Origin: Colocasia esculenta
Lineage: Eukaryota > Streptophyta > Magnoliopsida > Alismatales > Araceae
Assembly (NCBI GenBank): GCA_014218235.1
Contig: CM024766.1
Location: forward strand, 51,425,359 to 51,489,358
Reading direction: 5' to 3'
Length of the DNA: 64,000 bases
The position numbers were made by a program, and so were the translations under genes. A model generated the notes under the pieces. That model saw only the letters and a list, made by a program, of their open reading frames with translations, had not been told where the DNA came from and searched no databases. Below are positions 10,329-20,857 of this stretch, in pieces. Within the stretch, counting starts at the first letter, position 1; every line of letters starts with the position of its first letter.

Positions 10329-12431
10329 TTATAACATATCGAGAGAGCTTACAAGACCCATCCGAATCACATGACTACAAAAGACGCTAGCAGGTAGTCC
10401 TTTAGTGAGAGGGTCAGCAACCATAAGATCTGTCCCAATATGTTCTATACACACTTCATGATTCCTCACTCTATCTCTAAAAGAAAAATACTTAATATCC
10501 AAGGCTCTACCACCCTTAGATGCTTTATTGTTCTTAGAGAAGAAAATTGCTGCGGAATTGTCACAGTAGATCTTGATAGGCCTGGAGATGAAATCCATAA
10601 ACGGTAGACCTGTGAGCAAATTCTGCAACTGAATGGCCTGACCACTAGTCTCAAAACAAGCAATAAACTCAGCTGCCATAGTGGAAGTCACTGTAACACT
10701 CTGTTTTCACTGCACCAGGTAATAGCTCCCCCTACCAAGAGGAACACATAACCTGATGTGGACTTCCTCGTGTCAAGGCAGCCACCAAAATCAGCATCAG
10801 AGTATGCAATGACCTCCAGCTGTTCTAACCTTCTATATGTGAGCATATAATCCATTGTGCCTTTCAAATAATGCATGACTTTCTTGGCAGCCTTCCAGTG
10901 ATCTATGCCTGGGTCACTCTAGTATCTGCTGAGCATACCCACAGCAAATGCTATATCTGGACGTGTACAAGTCTGAAGGTACATCAGGCTCCCAACGGCT
11001 GAAGCATAAGGAATAGATTCCATTTGCTTCCTTTCTAAGTCATTCTTGGGACACTGTAATTTATTGAATTTATCACCTTTAACAATGGGTACCTTATCGG
11101 GTGCGCAGGACTGCATGTTAAATCTTTCTAAAACCTTGGAGATATAAGCCTTTTGGGAAAGACCTAAAGTGCTTGATGGTCTATCCCTGGTGATCTCAAT
11201 GCCCAACACATATTGAGCTTCACCTAAATCTTTCATCTTAAAGTTTTCAGAAAGAAAAGTCTTTGTTTCATGTAATAAACCAAGATCACTACTGGCAAGC
11301 AAGATGTCATCTACATACAAAAGCAAGATAATGAACTTACTCCCACTGACCTTAGTTATAAACATTCATCAATAATGTTTTCCTTAAACCCAAAGGACAG
11401 TATGATCTCACTAAACTTAATGAACCATTGACGGGAGGCTTGCTTAAGTCCGTAGATGGATTTCTTTAATTTGCATAGCAAGTGTTCTTTCCCTTCAACA
11501 TGAAACCCGTGAGGTTGTTCCATATACACTTCTTTATCTAGGTCCCCGTTAAGAAATGCCGTTTTCACATCCATTTGGTGCAACTCTAAATCTAAATGAG
11601 CCACCAAGGCCATGACTATCCTGAATGAGAGCTTCTTAGAAACATGAGAGAAAGTCTCATCATAGTCAATACCTTCCCTTTGAGTGAAACCCTTAGCCAC
11701 CAATCTGGCCTTATATCGCTCAACTTTACCTTTAGAGTCCACTTTAGTTTTGAATACCCATTTGCATCCAACAAGTTTGGACCCTTTTGGTAAGTTGACG
11801 ACTTCACAGACTTGATTTTTAGCCATTGAGTCAAGCTCTTCCTTCATGGCATCAAACCAATAGGGGATTTTTCACTCTCCATGGCTTGTGAAAACGTCAC
11901 TAGATCATCAATATCACCCCTGTCTAAACCATCTTCCTGTAGGTACACTAAAAACTCATCAGATATGGCAGGTTTCTTGACTCTCTGAGATCGACGTATT
12001 GTTGGCCCCTGATCCACCTGAGGAGGTGGTTGGTCAACATGTGCGATATCTACTGGTTGTGGAGTCACTTGAGGTTGACCAACTACAACTTCTTGTTCCC
12101 CAACAATGTCATTCTGAGGAATGAACATGGGACAATGTTGTCATCTGCTACAGGTATATCAGCCTGATCCTGTACTCCTCAAAGAATCTCTCGAGAAGGT
12201 CCACTCCTACTGACTCCACCATCCTCAGGAAATCTTGCCTATGTGTCTCTATAATGATGGGGACTGTGATGGACAATAAAACCTATACCCCTTTGATCTC
12301 TCTGGATACCATGAAGAATCCACTGTTGTTCTAAGATCAAAAGCTTTCTCTTGTGATTGTATGGTCTGGCCTTAGCTGGATACCCCCATGTGCGCATGTA
12401 GCTTACTGAAGGTTTCCTACCACACCATAGC
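10329..12431 (-). pseudogene. Element C pol, 3' part: integrase C-terminus, reverse transcriptase, RNase H
   Basis: Read downward: an integrase tail with a proline-rich linker and IRRSQR-type motif (11844-12128), then RT with WVFKTK, ARLVAKGF, DVKTAFLNG and EVYMEQP (11356-11847). The Y-V-D-D catalytic motif is at about 11306-11317. RNase H has the DADFGG and K-S-T-S-G-Y motifs (10688-10876) and a C-terminal block with DNSAA and ADPLTKGL (10329-10691). The segments lie in different frames, with breaks near 12130, 11845, 11360, 10900 and 10690. The catalytic residues I can see are kept, so decay is mainly by frameshift. Confidence 0.92.
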
Positions 12432-14235
12432 TGTAAGGTCTCGGGTCTTTAGTGGATCCTTATTGGGTCTGTAGAGGTCCTGTGTAGTTGACGGCCAGGG
12501 CTTGCCGTTGAGTCTGAGTCAGCGTCCAGCGATGTGGACGTCTGAGCTTGAACTCAGCGACAAGCTATGTGGACGTTAATCTGTAGGCGTTCAGTTGGCG
12601 GCCATTGATGTTGACGTCGACTAACCAGTCCTGTTGAAATAGGGCAGCCCGAGAGCAGGTTTCTTCTTCTCCTTTTCTCTCCTTCCTTCCACCTTAGCCT
12701 TTCTTGATTTCTGTAGCTTCTGTTGAGTGATTTGAGCTCGTGGGAAGCCCTGGATCGTGTGGCGTTGCTAGATCGGGCGGGAATCGCAAGGTTTTGGCGT
12801 GATTCGCGCGGAGTCTTCGGGGAGATCCGGCGCGATTGGTGGCTGTTTGGGGATTCTTAAGGCGTTCTGAGGTAGGGACTTAACCCCTATAACCTTCCCC
12901 AGCAAACCAGCATGTCCAATTAACTTAATTGATGTGCAAATCATGGTTTAGGGTTTGGGTTATATCATGCCGGAATTAGGGTGGATTGGATAATCTAGGT
13001 GTTAGATTGTCTAATTATGATTTTCTGGTAGTGTGGATTGATGAGAGGAAGTGTTTCCCTCCATCAGTCAGAGTTTGGATTTAGTGTTTCTGCCCATTGG
13101 GACTGATTCGGGTCAGTTCTGGGTATGGGGGACTGAAGATATCAACGTCCACATCTGTTGACGTTGAGATCTTCAGGGGTGAAGTAAACGACAAGGTCGA
13201 TTGCCGTTTAGTTCCTGTTAACGACATGAGGGTTGCCGTTTACCTTATGTGGCGGCAATCGATGTGGCCGTTTATATCCTGTCTCCCAGCAGACTTGAGT
13301 TGTGTGATTAGAGGCGATTGACATGTGATGTCCGCCCTAATAGCACAAGTGGGCAGGCTTAGAGTGTGACTCCGCCTGTGCATAGTAGTAGTTTTGTGGC
13401 ACGAGGTGTTTACTACTGTACGGGGTTTCAGACGTTGAGTGTGTTCCGTCTGTTGTACGCGCGTTGCGTTACCGTGTACCCGTTTCTGTTGTGTTACCTA
13501 GGCGTGGGTGCGACTCCGTCTAGACGACTAGCGTGTGGTTGTCCTCCGCTAGTGAGCCGGGACATCGAGTGCGACTCTGTCCTGTGCGTACTCCTTTTGG
13601 TGGTTTTGAGCCGGTCTCCGTGGAGCCCCTTCTCTACCGCTAGGGTCAAGCGTAGGGGAAAAACCGGTCGTGGACCAGACGCGAGAGAGAGCGTCTGTAG
13701 TGTGCACACGTGGCTGGGGTTGAGAGCCTCTGTGGTGACGGGACGCCGAGCCACAGACCCTAGCTGAGTCCTACTTGCTGTGTGTGAGTGTGTGTTACTG
13801 AGCCGTGTGGTTTACAGTTTTGTGTGGTGCGACGTGTACTTACTTTTTGTTTTACTTTCCGCACTTTAGACTGTTACTGGTGGGGTTACTTTTCCCTACT
13901 GGGTCTCTTTTCTTGAGACTCACTCCCTTCCCTTTCAGGTGGGTCTTCGTCGACTCCCGTTCCAGGCGAGTCTAGCCACTCCGGTGTTGGTGCTCCCTAG
14001 CTGCAGTGAGTTGTACCTTTTTGTTGTACTTCTGTACTCTGTACTTGTCTCAGACTCTGAGGTTGTATATGATATGTTCATATAGTGGAATTTTACTGCT
14101 TTGCATGGTGTGTATCTTCTTACATATAGTCTCCTCGGACTCAAATTCCTACCCTTCCGAGCTTGTCTCGTGGGTTAGCGGGTCAGAATTCGGGTTACTG
14201 GTTGTTACTGGTAATGCGGATTCTGGGTCGTTACA
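12432..14235 (+). repeat. Element D, 5' LTR
   Basis: Features in order: GTTGACG-type motifs, including GTTGACGTCGAC near 12610; a C/T-rich leader (12655-12705); CTGAG|GTAGGG at 12871/12872; GCAATCGATGT at 13255-13265; CTACTGGG-hairpin-CTCAC (13897-13924); CCCTTTCAG|GTGGG at 13938/13939; and the end TTACA. No clear TATA box is visible. Confidence 0.95.
12872..13938 (+). other. Predicted leader intron in D's 5' LTR
   Basis: The donor-like site is TGAG|GTAGGGA and the acceptor-like site is CCTTTCAG|G, 1,067 bp apart. The candidate branch site CTCAC at 13920-13924 is about 16 bases before the acceptor. It lies at the 3' arm of an 8-bp stem (13900-13907 with 13915-13922, one G-U pair). The same pair is in the 3' LTR at 19492-20558. 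Inferred from conservation between LTR families. Confidence 0.5.
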
Positions 14236-14238
14236 GTT

Positions 14239-14250
14239 TGGTATCAGAGC
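14239..14250 (+). promoter_or_regulatory. Element D primer binding site
   Basis: TGGTATCAGAGC is an exact match to the complement of the initiator tRNA-Met 3' end, three bases after the LTR. Confidence 0.95.
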
Positions 14251-14390
14251 GTGGTCTGATGAGATATATATAAGAAAATGCCTACCATGTTAACTCAGAG
14301 TCTAAAGAGTACAGCTGCACTGTAGTTAGCTTTGTAGCCCGGAGTTAGTTAGTGTATTTATGTGTGTATTTTTGTTCTGTGTGTAGTTCT

Positions 14391-15305
14391 ATGGCGCCTA
14401 GGCGACGTCCTAGAGAGGGAGTAGCCGAGCAGGCGACTCGTCCGGAGGTTGGAGATGCTCCGCCACCTCAGCAGACGCAGCCTTTGCCACAGGATGCGCA
14501 TAGTGGTATTGTTCCGCCGCCGCCACCTCCACCCCAGGTAGCTCAGGGATTGGACATGACTCATTTTCTTGAGGGGATGGCTCAGTTTGTTGCTCAGCAC
14601 CGTGACGCGCCGGTACCCCAGGGTGGTACTGGGAGGGTGTTGAGGGAGTTCTTGCAGTTTCAGCCTCCTCAGTTTTTGGGCCAGCCTGATCCAGATGTAG
14701 CGCGAGCTTGGCTAGATGCAGTGGAGCGGACTTTTCGTTCCATGGAGTGTGTTCCAGAGGAGCGAGTGTGTTAGCCAGTTACCAGTTGCAGGCGCAGGCG
14801 TTGACTTGGTGGTCCGCTGAGTGGGAGACTACTTTTCAGTCTCGCCCACTGAGACAGATTCCGTGGCAGGAGTTTGTTGTTTCTTTTGAGAGAGCCTTCT
14901 GTCCTACTTACGTCCGGACGGAGAGGTTGTACCAGTTTCTGGACTTGCAGCAGAGGGACTCTACTGTGGTGCAGTACAGGGCCAGATTTGTGGAGTTAGG
15001 GCGTTATGCTCCGCAGATTATGGGAGATGAGGGTCTGAGGACTCAGCAGTTTGTGAGAGGCTTGAGGCCAGAGCTCAGGCAGGCGCTGATAGTTGCTCGT
15101 GTCACAGACTTGGATGCGGCCTATCAGACAGCGGCAGCGTTGGAGGCAGACACCTTGCGGACTCGTGCTCGGAGTGCAGAGGTTCAGACGCAGGTAGTTC
15201 CTTCCCAGCCTCGCCAGCAGCAGGGTACTGTGCAGACGACCCCGAGGACTACGACTTCTTACGCGTCCACTTCTACTGGGACGTCGGCGAAGTCAGGATC
15301 TCGGA
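14391..15305 (+). pseudogene. Element D gag (two single-base deletions)
   Basis: It starts ATGGCGCCTAGGCGACG. A basic and proline/glutamine-rich N-terminus is followed by the capsid domain (RVLREFLQFQPPQF, then A-R-A-W-L, RTFRSM, FCPTYVRTERLYQF, RGLRPELRQAL). The frame ends at a stop at 14774 because one base is missing near 14766, shown by comparison with A (GTC-ATG-TTG-GCG). The next frame runs to about 15305, where a second missing base shifts it into the frame holding the zinc knuckle and pol. With these two bases the gag would be open. Confidence 0.9.
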
Positions 15306-18300
15306 GGAATTTCGGCGTGATAGGAGGCAGGCAGAGCAGAGGCAGCAGTCGGTTGGGAGTGTGCAGCAGCCGACAGGTCAGCCTTCGCAGCAGGTACAAC
15401 GTACTTTTGCTGGGCAGTGTTACCGGTGTGACCAGATGGGTCATATGGCACGAGATTGTCCTTTGCTACCTCGTGTACCGCAGCAGCAGACTCAGACTCA
15501 GCCCCGAGTGCAGCAGCAGCAGCAGCAGGCACCAGTGCAGCAGCGTCAGCAGACTGGAGGTTCTGGTGGGTCCAGAGGTAGAGGTCGTGTTACCCACTTG
15601 ACTCGTGCAGACGCGGAGGCAGCTCACCTGGTGGAAGGTACTGTTTCAGTTTTTGGTTGTGCAGCTAGAGTTTTGTTTGATTCCGGTGCCTCTCACTCTT
15701 TTGTGTCTGAGGACTTTTTAGACTCCCTTGGAGAGTTGAGTTCGGGAGAGTCTGTTGAGTTGGCAGTAGAGTTGCCGACGGGGGACTTTGTCCTTACGTC
15801 CTACTGTCTCGAGGAGGTACCTGTGCAGTTGCAGGATCAGTTGTTGTCAGCCCGTTTGTTTGCCTTGCAGTTGCATGACTATGATGTGATTTTGGGTATG
15901 GATTGGTTGGAGCGGTATGGTGCAGTGATGGATTGCCAGAAGAAGAGGGTGCACTTGCGGATACCTGGAGCAGCGGCGTTCTACTTCCAGGGTATCGTAC
16001 CTCTTACTTCTCGCTTTTTAGTTTCTGCTTTGAGGGCAGGGAGGTTACTTGCTTCTGGTTGTCAGGGTTTCCTAGTTTCTGCAGTGACTCTTGACCAGAT
16101 TGCCTCGGGAGTGGGAGACATTCCTGTAGTGTGTGAGTTTCCGGATGTCTTTCCGGAAGAGTTGCCTGGTCTTCCACCAGAGAGAGAGATTGAGTTTACT
16201 GTAGAGTTGGTTCCTGGCACTTTACCTTTTGCGCAGGCACCGTACCGTATGGCACCAGCGGAGTTGAGGGAGTTGAAGAGGCAGCTTGAGGAGTTGTTGG
16301 AGAAGGGCTATATCCGTCCTAGCTTTTCTCCGTGGGGGTCACCTGTTTTGTTTGTCCGGAAGAAGGATGGTAGCCTGAGGTTGTGTATCGATTATAGGAA
16401 GCTAAATCAAGTGACCATCAAGAATAGGTATCCTTTGCCTAGGATTGATGATCTCTTTGATCAGCTTCAGTCTGCTCGTGTCTTCTCGAAGATTGACTTG
16501 AGGTCGGGCTACTATCAGTTGCGGATTAGAGACTCGGACATTGAGAGGACTGCTTTTCGGACCAGATATGGACACTTTGAGTTTTTGGTGATGCCGTTTG
16601 GGCTCACCAATGCTCCAGCAGCCTTCATGGATCTGATGCACCGGGTGTTCCACCAGTTCTTGGACCGGTTTGTCGTAGTGTTTGTTGACGACATTCTGGT
16701 GTACTCCGCTTCGGAGGAGGAGCACGCCGAGCACCTGAGGATCGTGTTGCAGACCTTGCGAGAGCACCAGTTGTATGCCAAACTTAGTAAGTGTGAGTTT
16801 TGGCTACAACAGGTTCACTTTTTGGGGCACGTGATCTCAGGTGAGGGAGTTTCAGTAGATCCAGCGAAGGTTGAGGCAGTTTTGCAGTGGGAGAGTCCCA
16901 GATCTGTGTCTGAGATTCGTAGCTTTCTGGGTTTGGCAGGTTACTACCGCAGGTTTGTTCGAGACTTTTCTCAGGTTGCTGCACCCTTGACTCGGTTGAC
17001 GAGAAAGGGAGTTCCGTTTGAGTGGTCGGATCAGTGTGAGCAGAGTTTCATAGAGTTGAAACGACTGCTTACGTCGGCGCCAGTTCTTGCCTTACCTTCA
17101 GGTGAGGAGGGTTTTGAGGTTTGCACAGATGCTTCAGGTGTTGGTTTGGGTGCGGTTCTGATGCAGCAAGGCCGAGTGGTGGCTTATGCGTCTCGCCAGC
17201 TTAAGCCCCACGAGGAGAGTTACCCGACCCACGACCTAGAGCTTGCAGCTGTGGTGTTTGCTTTGCGGATTTGGCGTCTTTACCTGTACGGAGTGAGTTT
17301 TGTAGTCCGTACCGACCACCAGAGTTTGAGATATGTGTTTTCTCAGAGGGATCTGAATATGAGGCAGCGTCGATGGATGGAATATCTGAAGGACTATGAT
17401 TTCAGCATTGAGTATAAGCCTGGAAAGGCGAATGTAGTTGCAGATGCCTTGAGTAGGAAAGCACAGATGAGTCATCTGATGCTTAGAGAGTGGCAGTTGT
17501 GGCAGTCTGCGGCAGAGGGGTCTTTCAGTGTTTCGTCCAGTCGTTTGTGTGTGTTGGGCAGTTTGTTAGCAGCTCCCGCCGTTGTGAGACAGGTTGCTGA
17601 GGCTCAGCAGGCAGATCCCGAGTTGTGCAGTGTGTTGCTTCTCCCAGAGGTTGAGCTTTGTGAGGACGGGACTGTTAGGTTCCGAGGTAGACTCTATGTT
17701 CCTGTTGAGGAGTCTATCAGGAGAGTCGTGTTGCAGGAGGCACATGGTTCCAGGTACTCTATTCATCCAGGGGCGACCAAGATGTACCACAGGTTGAGAC
17801 GTCAGTTTTGGTGGCCTGGGATGAAGAGAGACATAGCGGCTTTTGTTGCTAGGTGTTTGGTCTGTCAGCAGGTGAAGGCCGAACATCAGCGTCCGGGAGG
17901 ACTTGTGCAGCCGTTAGAGATTCCGATGTGGAAGTGGGACCATGTTACGACTGACTTTGTTTGTGGTTTGCCGAGGACAGCTGGAGGTTTTGATAGCATT
18001 TGGGTTCTTGTGGACAGATTGACGAAGACTGCCAGATTCTTGCCTGTCAGGACTAGTTGGGGTGTGAGTAGGTTGGCCGCGTTGTACGTAGAGCGGATTG
18101 TTCCTTTGCATGGAGTGCCGATCTCTATCGTGTCAGACAGGGATCCTCGCTTCACTTCTGGGTTCTGGCGCAGTTTCCAGAGAGCTTTGGGGACAGAGTT
18201 GGCTTTTAGTTCCGCCTACCACCCTCAGTCAGACGGTCAGTCAGAGCGGACTATCCAGACTTTGGAGGACATGCTTAGAGCTTGTTGCCTGGAGTGGCAG

Positions 18301-18642
18301 GGGTCGTGGACAGTTCACTTGCCGTTGGTCGAGTTTGCATATAATAATAGTTATCACTCCAGTATCGGTTTGGCACCATATGAGGCTTTGTACGGACGAC
18401 CGTGTCGCACTCCTCTTGACTGGTTCGAGGTTGGCGAACGAGTTGTCACGGGGCCGGAGTTGGTTCAGCAGTCAGTTGAGGTAGTTCAGCTTGTGAGACA
18501 GAGGCTTCAGTCAGCTCAGAGTCGGCAGAAGAGTTATGCAGATCAGCGCAGACGACCGCTCGAGTTTCAGGTAGGAGACCAGGTGTTTGTTCGTGTGTCT
18601 CCTATGAAGGGAGTGGTGAGGTTCGGTAAGCGTGGAAGTTGA
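15306..18642 (+). CDS. Element D Gag-Pol: zinc knuckle, protease, RT, RNase H, integrase
   Basis: A frame of 1,093 codons is open from 15361, and upstream codons back to the frameshift at about 15305 belong to it. Counting from 15361: CCHC zinc knuckle at residues 20-33; Q-rich linker 41-65; aspartic protease D-S-G-A at 107-110; RT from about 290 with F-V-D-D at 441-444; RNase H with C-T-D-A around 588-591; integrase HHCC domain from about 795; then the D, D and E of the integrase core (TTDF, SDRDPRF, LEDML); and a GPY/F-like region. All catalytic residues I can check are present. It copies genomic RNA to cDNA and integrates it. The C-terminal tail is in another frame after a missing base at about 18637. 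Confidence 0.93.
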
Positions 18643-19021
18643 GTCCTCGCTTTATTGGGCCTTTTACCATTTCTGAGCGTGTCGGGAGTTTGGCGTACAG
18701 ACTTGAGCTTCCGTCAGAGTTGGCAGCAGTGCACGACGTGTTTCACGTGTCGATGCTTCGGAGGTACCTTTCTGACGAGTCTCACGTTCTGCAGAGTGCA
18801 GAGTGGTCTGAGGTGACTCCAGTGTTGACTGTACCGAGTTTCCGTTGCACATTGAGGATCGCCGAGTTCAGAGGTTGAGGAACAAGGCAATCCCTTTAGT
18901 TCGTGTTGCGTGGCAGCGGCACTCCGGTGGTGAGTCGACATGGGAGCGGGAGGACGAAATGCGCGAGCATTTTCCGTACCTCTTTGGTGAGTTTTCTTTC
19001 CTTGTGTTGTTTGAATTTTGA
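18639..19021 (+). pseudogene. Element D integrase C-terminal tail with chromodomain-like end (frameshifted)
   Basis: It continues the integrase with SPRFIGPF, VHDVFHVSMLR and then, after another missing base near 18838, a tail reading RRVQRLRNKAIPLVRVAW ... ESTWEREDEMR ... FPYLF, ending at TGA 19019-19021. This pattern is the chromodomain-like tail of Tekay/Del-type chromoviruses, thought to guide integration to heterochromatin. Both breaks are single missing bases relative to A (38310 and 38519). Confidence 0.85.
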
Positions 19022-19030
19022 GGGCAAAAT

Positions 19031-19048
19031 TCCTTAAGGGGGGAGAGC
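19031..19048 (+). promoter_or_regulatory. Element D polypurine tract
   Basis: TTAAGGGGGGAGAGC immediately precedes the TG of the 3' LTR at 19049. This is the plus-strand primer site. Confidence 0.9.
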
Positions 19049-20857
19049 TGTAAGGTCTCGGGTCTTTAGTGGATCCTTATTGGGTCTGTAGAGGTCCTGT
19101 GTAGTTGACGGCCAGGGCTTGCCGTTGAGTCTGAGTCAGCGTCCAGCGATGTGGACGTCTGAGCTTGAACTCAGCGACAAGCTATGTGGACGTTAATCTG
19201 TAGGCGGTTCAGTTGGCGGCCATTGATGTTGACGTCGACTAACCAGTCCTGTTGAAATAGGGCAGCCCGAGAGCAGAGTTTCTTCTTCTCCTTTTCTCTC
19301 CTTCCTTCCACCTTAGCCTTTCTTGATTTCTGTAGCTTCTGTTGAGTGATTTGAGCTCGTGGGAAGCCCCTGGATCGTGTGGCGTTGCTAGATCGGGCGG
19401 GAATCGCAAGGTTTTGGCGTGATTCGCGCGGAGTCTTCGGGGAGATCCGGCGCGATTGGTGGCTGTTTGGGGATTCTTAAGGCGTTCTGAGGTAGGGACT
19501 TAACCCCTATAACCTTCCCCAGCAAACCAGCATGTCCAATTAACTTAATTGATGTGCAAATCATGGTTTAGGGTTTGGGTTATATCATGCCGGAATTGAG
19601 GGTGGATTGGATAATCTAGGTGTTAGATTGTCTAATTATGATTTTCTGGTAGTGTAGATTGATGAGAGGAAGTGTTTCCCTCCATCAGTCAGAGTTTGGT
19701 TTGTGTTTCTGCCCATTGGGACTGATTCGGTCAGTTCTGGGTATGGGGGACTGAAGATATCAACGTCCACATCTGTTGACGTTGAGATCTTCAGGGGTGA
19801 ATTAAACGACAAGGTCGATTGCCGTTTAGTTATTAACGACATGAGGGTTGCCGTTTACCTTATGTTGGCGGCAATCGATGTGGCCGTTTATATCCTGTCT
19901 CCCAGCAGACTTAAGTTGTGTGATTAGAGGCGATTGACATGTGATGTCCGCCCTAATAGCACAAGTGGCCAGGCTTAGAGTGTGACTCCGCCTGTGCATA
20001 GTAGTAGTTGTTTGTGGCACGAGGTGTTTACTACTGTACGGGGTTTCAGACGTTGAGTGTGTTCCGTCTGTTGTACGCGCGTTGCGTTACCGTGTACCCG
20101 TTTCTGTTGTGTTACCTAGGCGTGGGTGCGACTCCGTCTAGACGACTAGCGTGTGGTTGTCCTCCGCTAGTGAGCCGGGACATCGAGTGCGACTCTGTCC
20201 TGTGCGTACTCCTTTTGGTGGTTTTGAGCCGGTCTCCGTGGAGCCCCTTCTCTACCGCTAGGGTCAAGCGTAGGGGAAAAACCGGTCGTGGACCAGACGC
20301 GAGAGAGAGCGTCTGTAGTGTGCACACGTGGCTGGGGTTGAGAGCCTCTGTGGTGACGGGACGCCGAGCCACAGACCCTAGCTGAGTCCTACTTGCTGTG
20401 TGTGTGAGTGTGTGTTACTGAGCCGCGTGGTTTACAGTTTTGTGTGGTGCGACGTGTACTTACTTTCTGTTTTACTTTCCGCACTTTAGACTGTTACCGG
20501 TGGGGTTACTTTTCCCTACTGGGTCTCTTTTCTTGAGACTCACTCCCTTCCCTTTCAGGTGGGTCTTCGTCGACTCCCGTTCCAGGCGAGTCTAGCCACT
20601 CCGGTGTTGGTGCTCCCTAGCTGCAGTGAGTTGTACCTTTTTGTTGTACTTCTGTACTCTGTACTTTGTCTCAGACTCTGAGGTTGTATATGATATGTTC
20701 ATATAGTGGAATTTTACTGCTTTGCATGGTGTGTATCTTCTTACATATAGTCTCCTCGGACTCTAAATTCCTACCCTTCCGAGCTTGTCTCGTGGGTTAG
20801 CGGGTCAGAATTCGGGTTACTGGTTGTTACTGGTAATGCGGATTCTGGGTCGTTACA
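19049..20857 (+). repeat. Element D, 3' LTR
   Basis: Near-identical copy of 12432-14235. Donor-like GT is at 19492, the hairpin at 20520-20527/20535-20542, and acceptor-like CAG ends at 20558. Many of the differences from the 5' copy are one-base indels in short runs. Confidence 0.95.

Larger units (their letters stand above)
12432..20857 (+). mobile_element. Element D: young, nearly intact Ty3/gypsy chromovirus
   Basis: LTRs are at 12432-14235 (1,804 bp) and 19049-20857 (1,809 bp), starting TGTAAGGTCTCGGG and ending GGGTCGTTACA. They are flanked by TAGC (12428-12431 and 20858-20861), or ATAGC if the last LTR A is shared. It has a primer site, gag, a long pol frame, a chromodomain-like tail and a polypurine tract. 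By eye the LTRs differ by about eight substitutions and about ten short indels, so this is the most recent insertion. It splits the integrase region of C, and joining the flanks restores a typical copia reading. Confidence 0.96.

Noticed and set aside
15903..16094. Short open frames overlapping D's pol in other frames and on the minus strand
   Set aside because: They are shadows of the long conserved frame and have no domains of their own.
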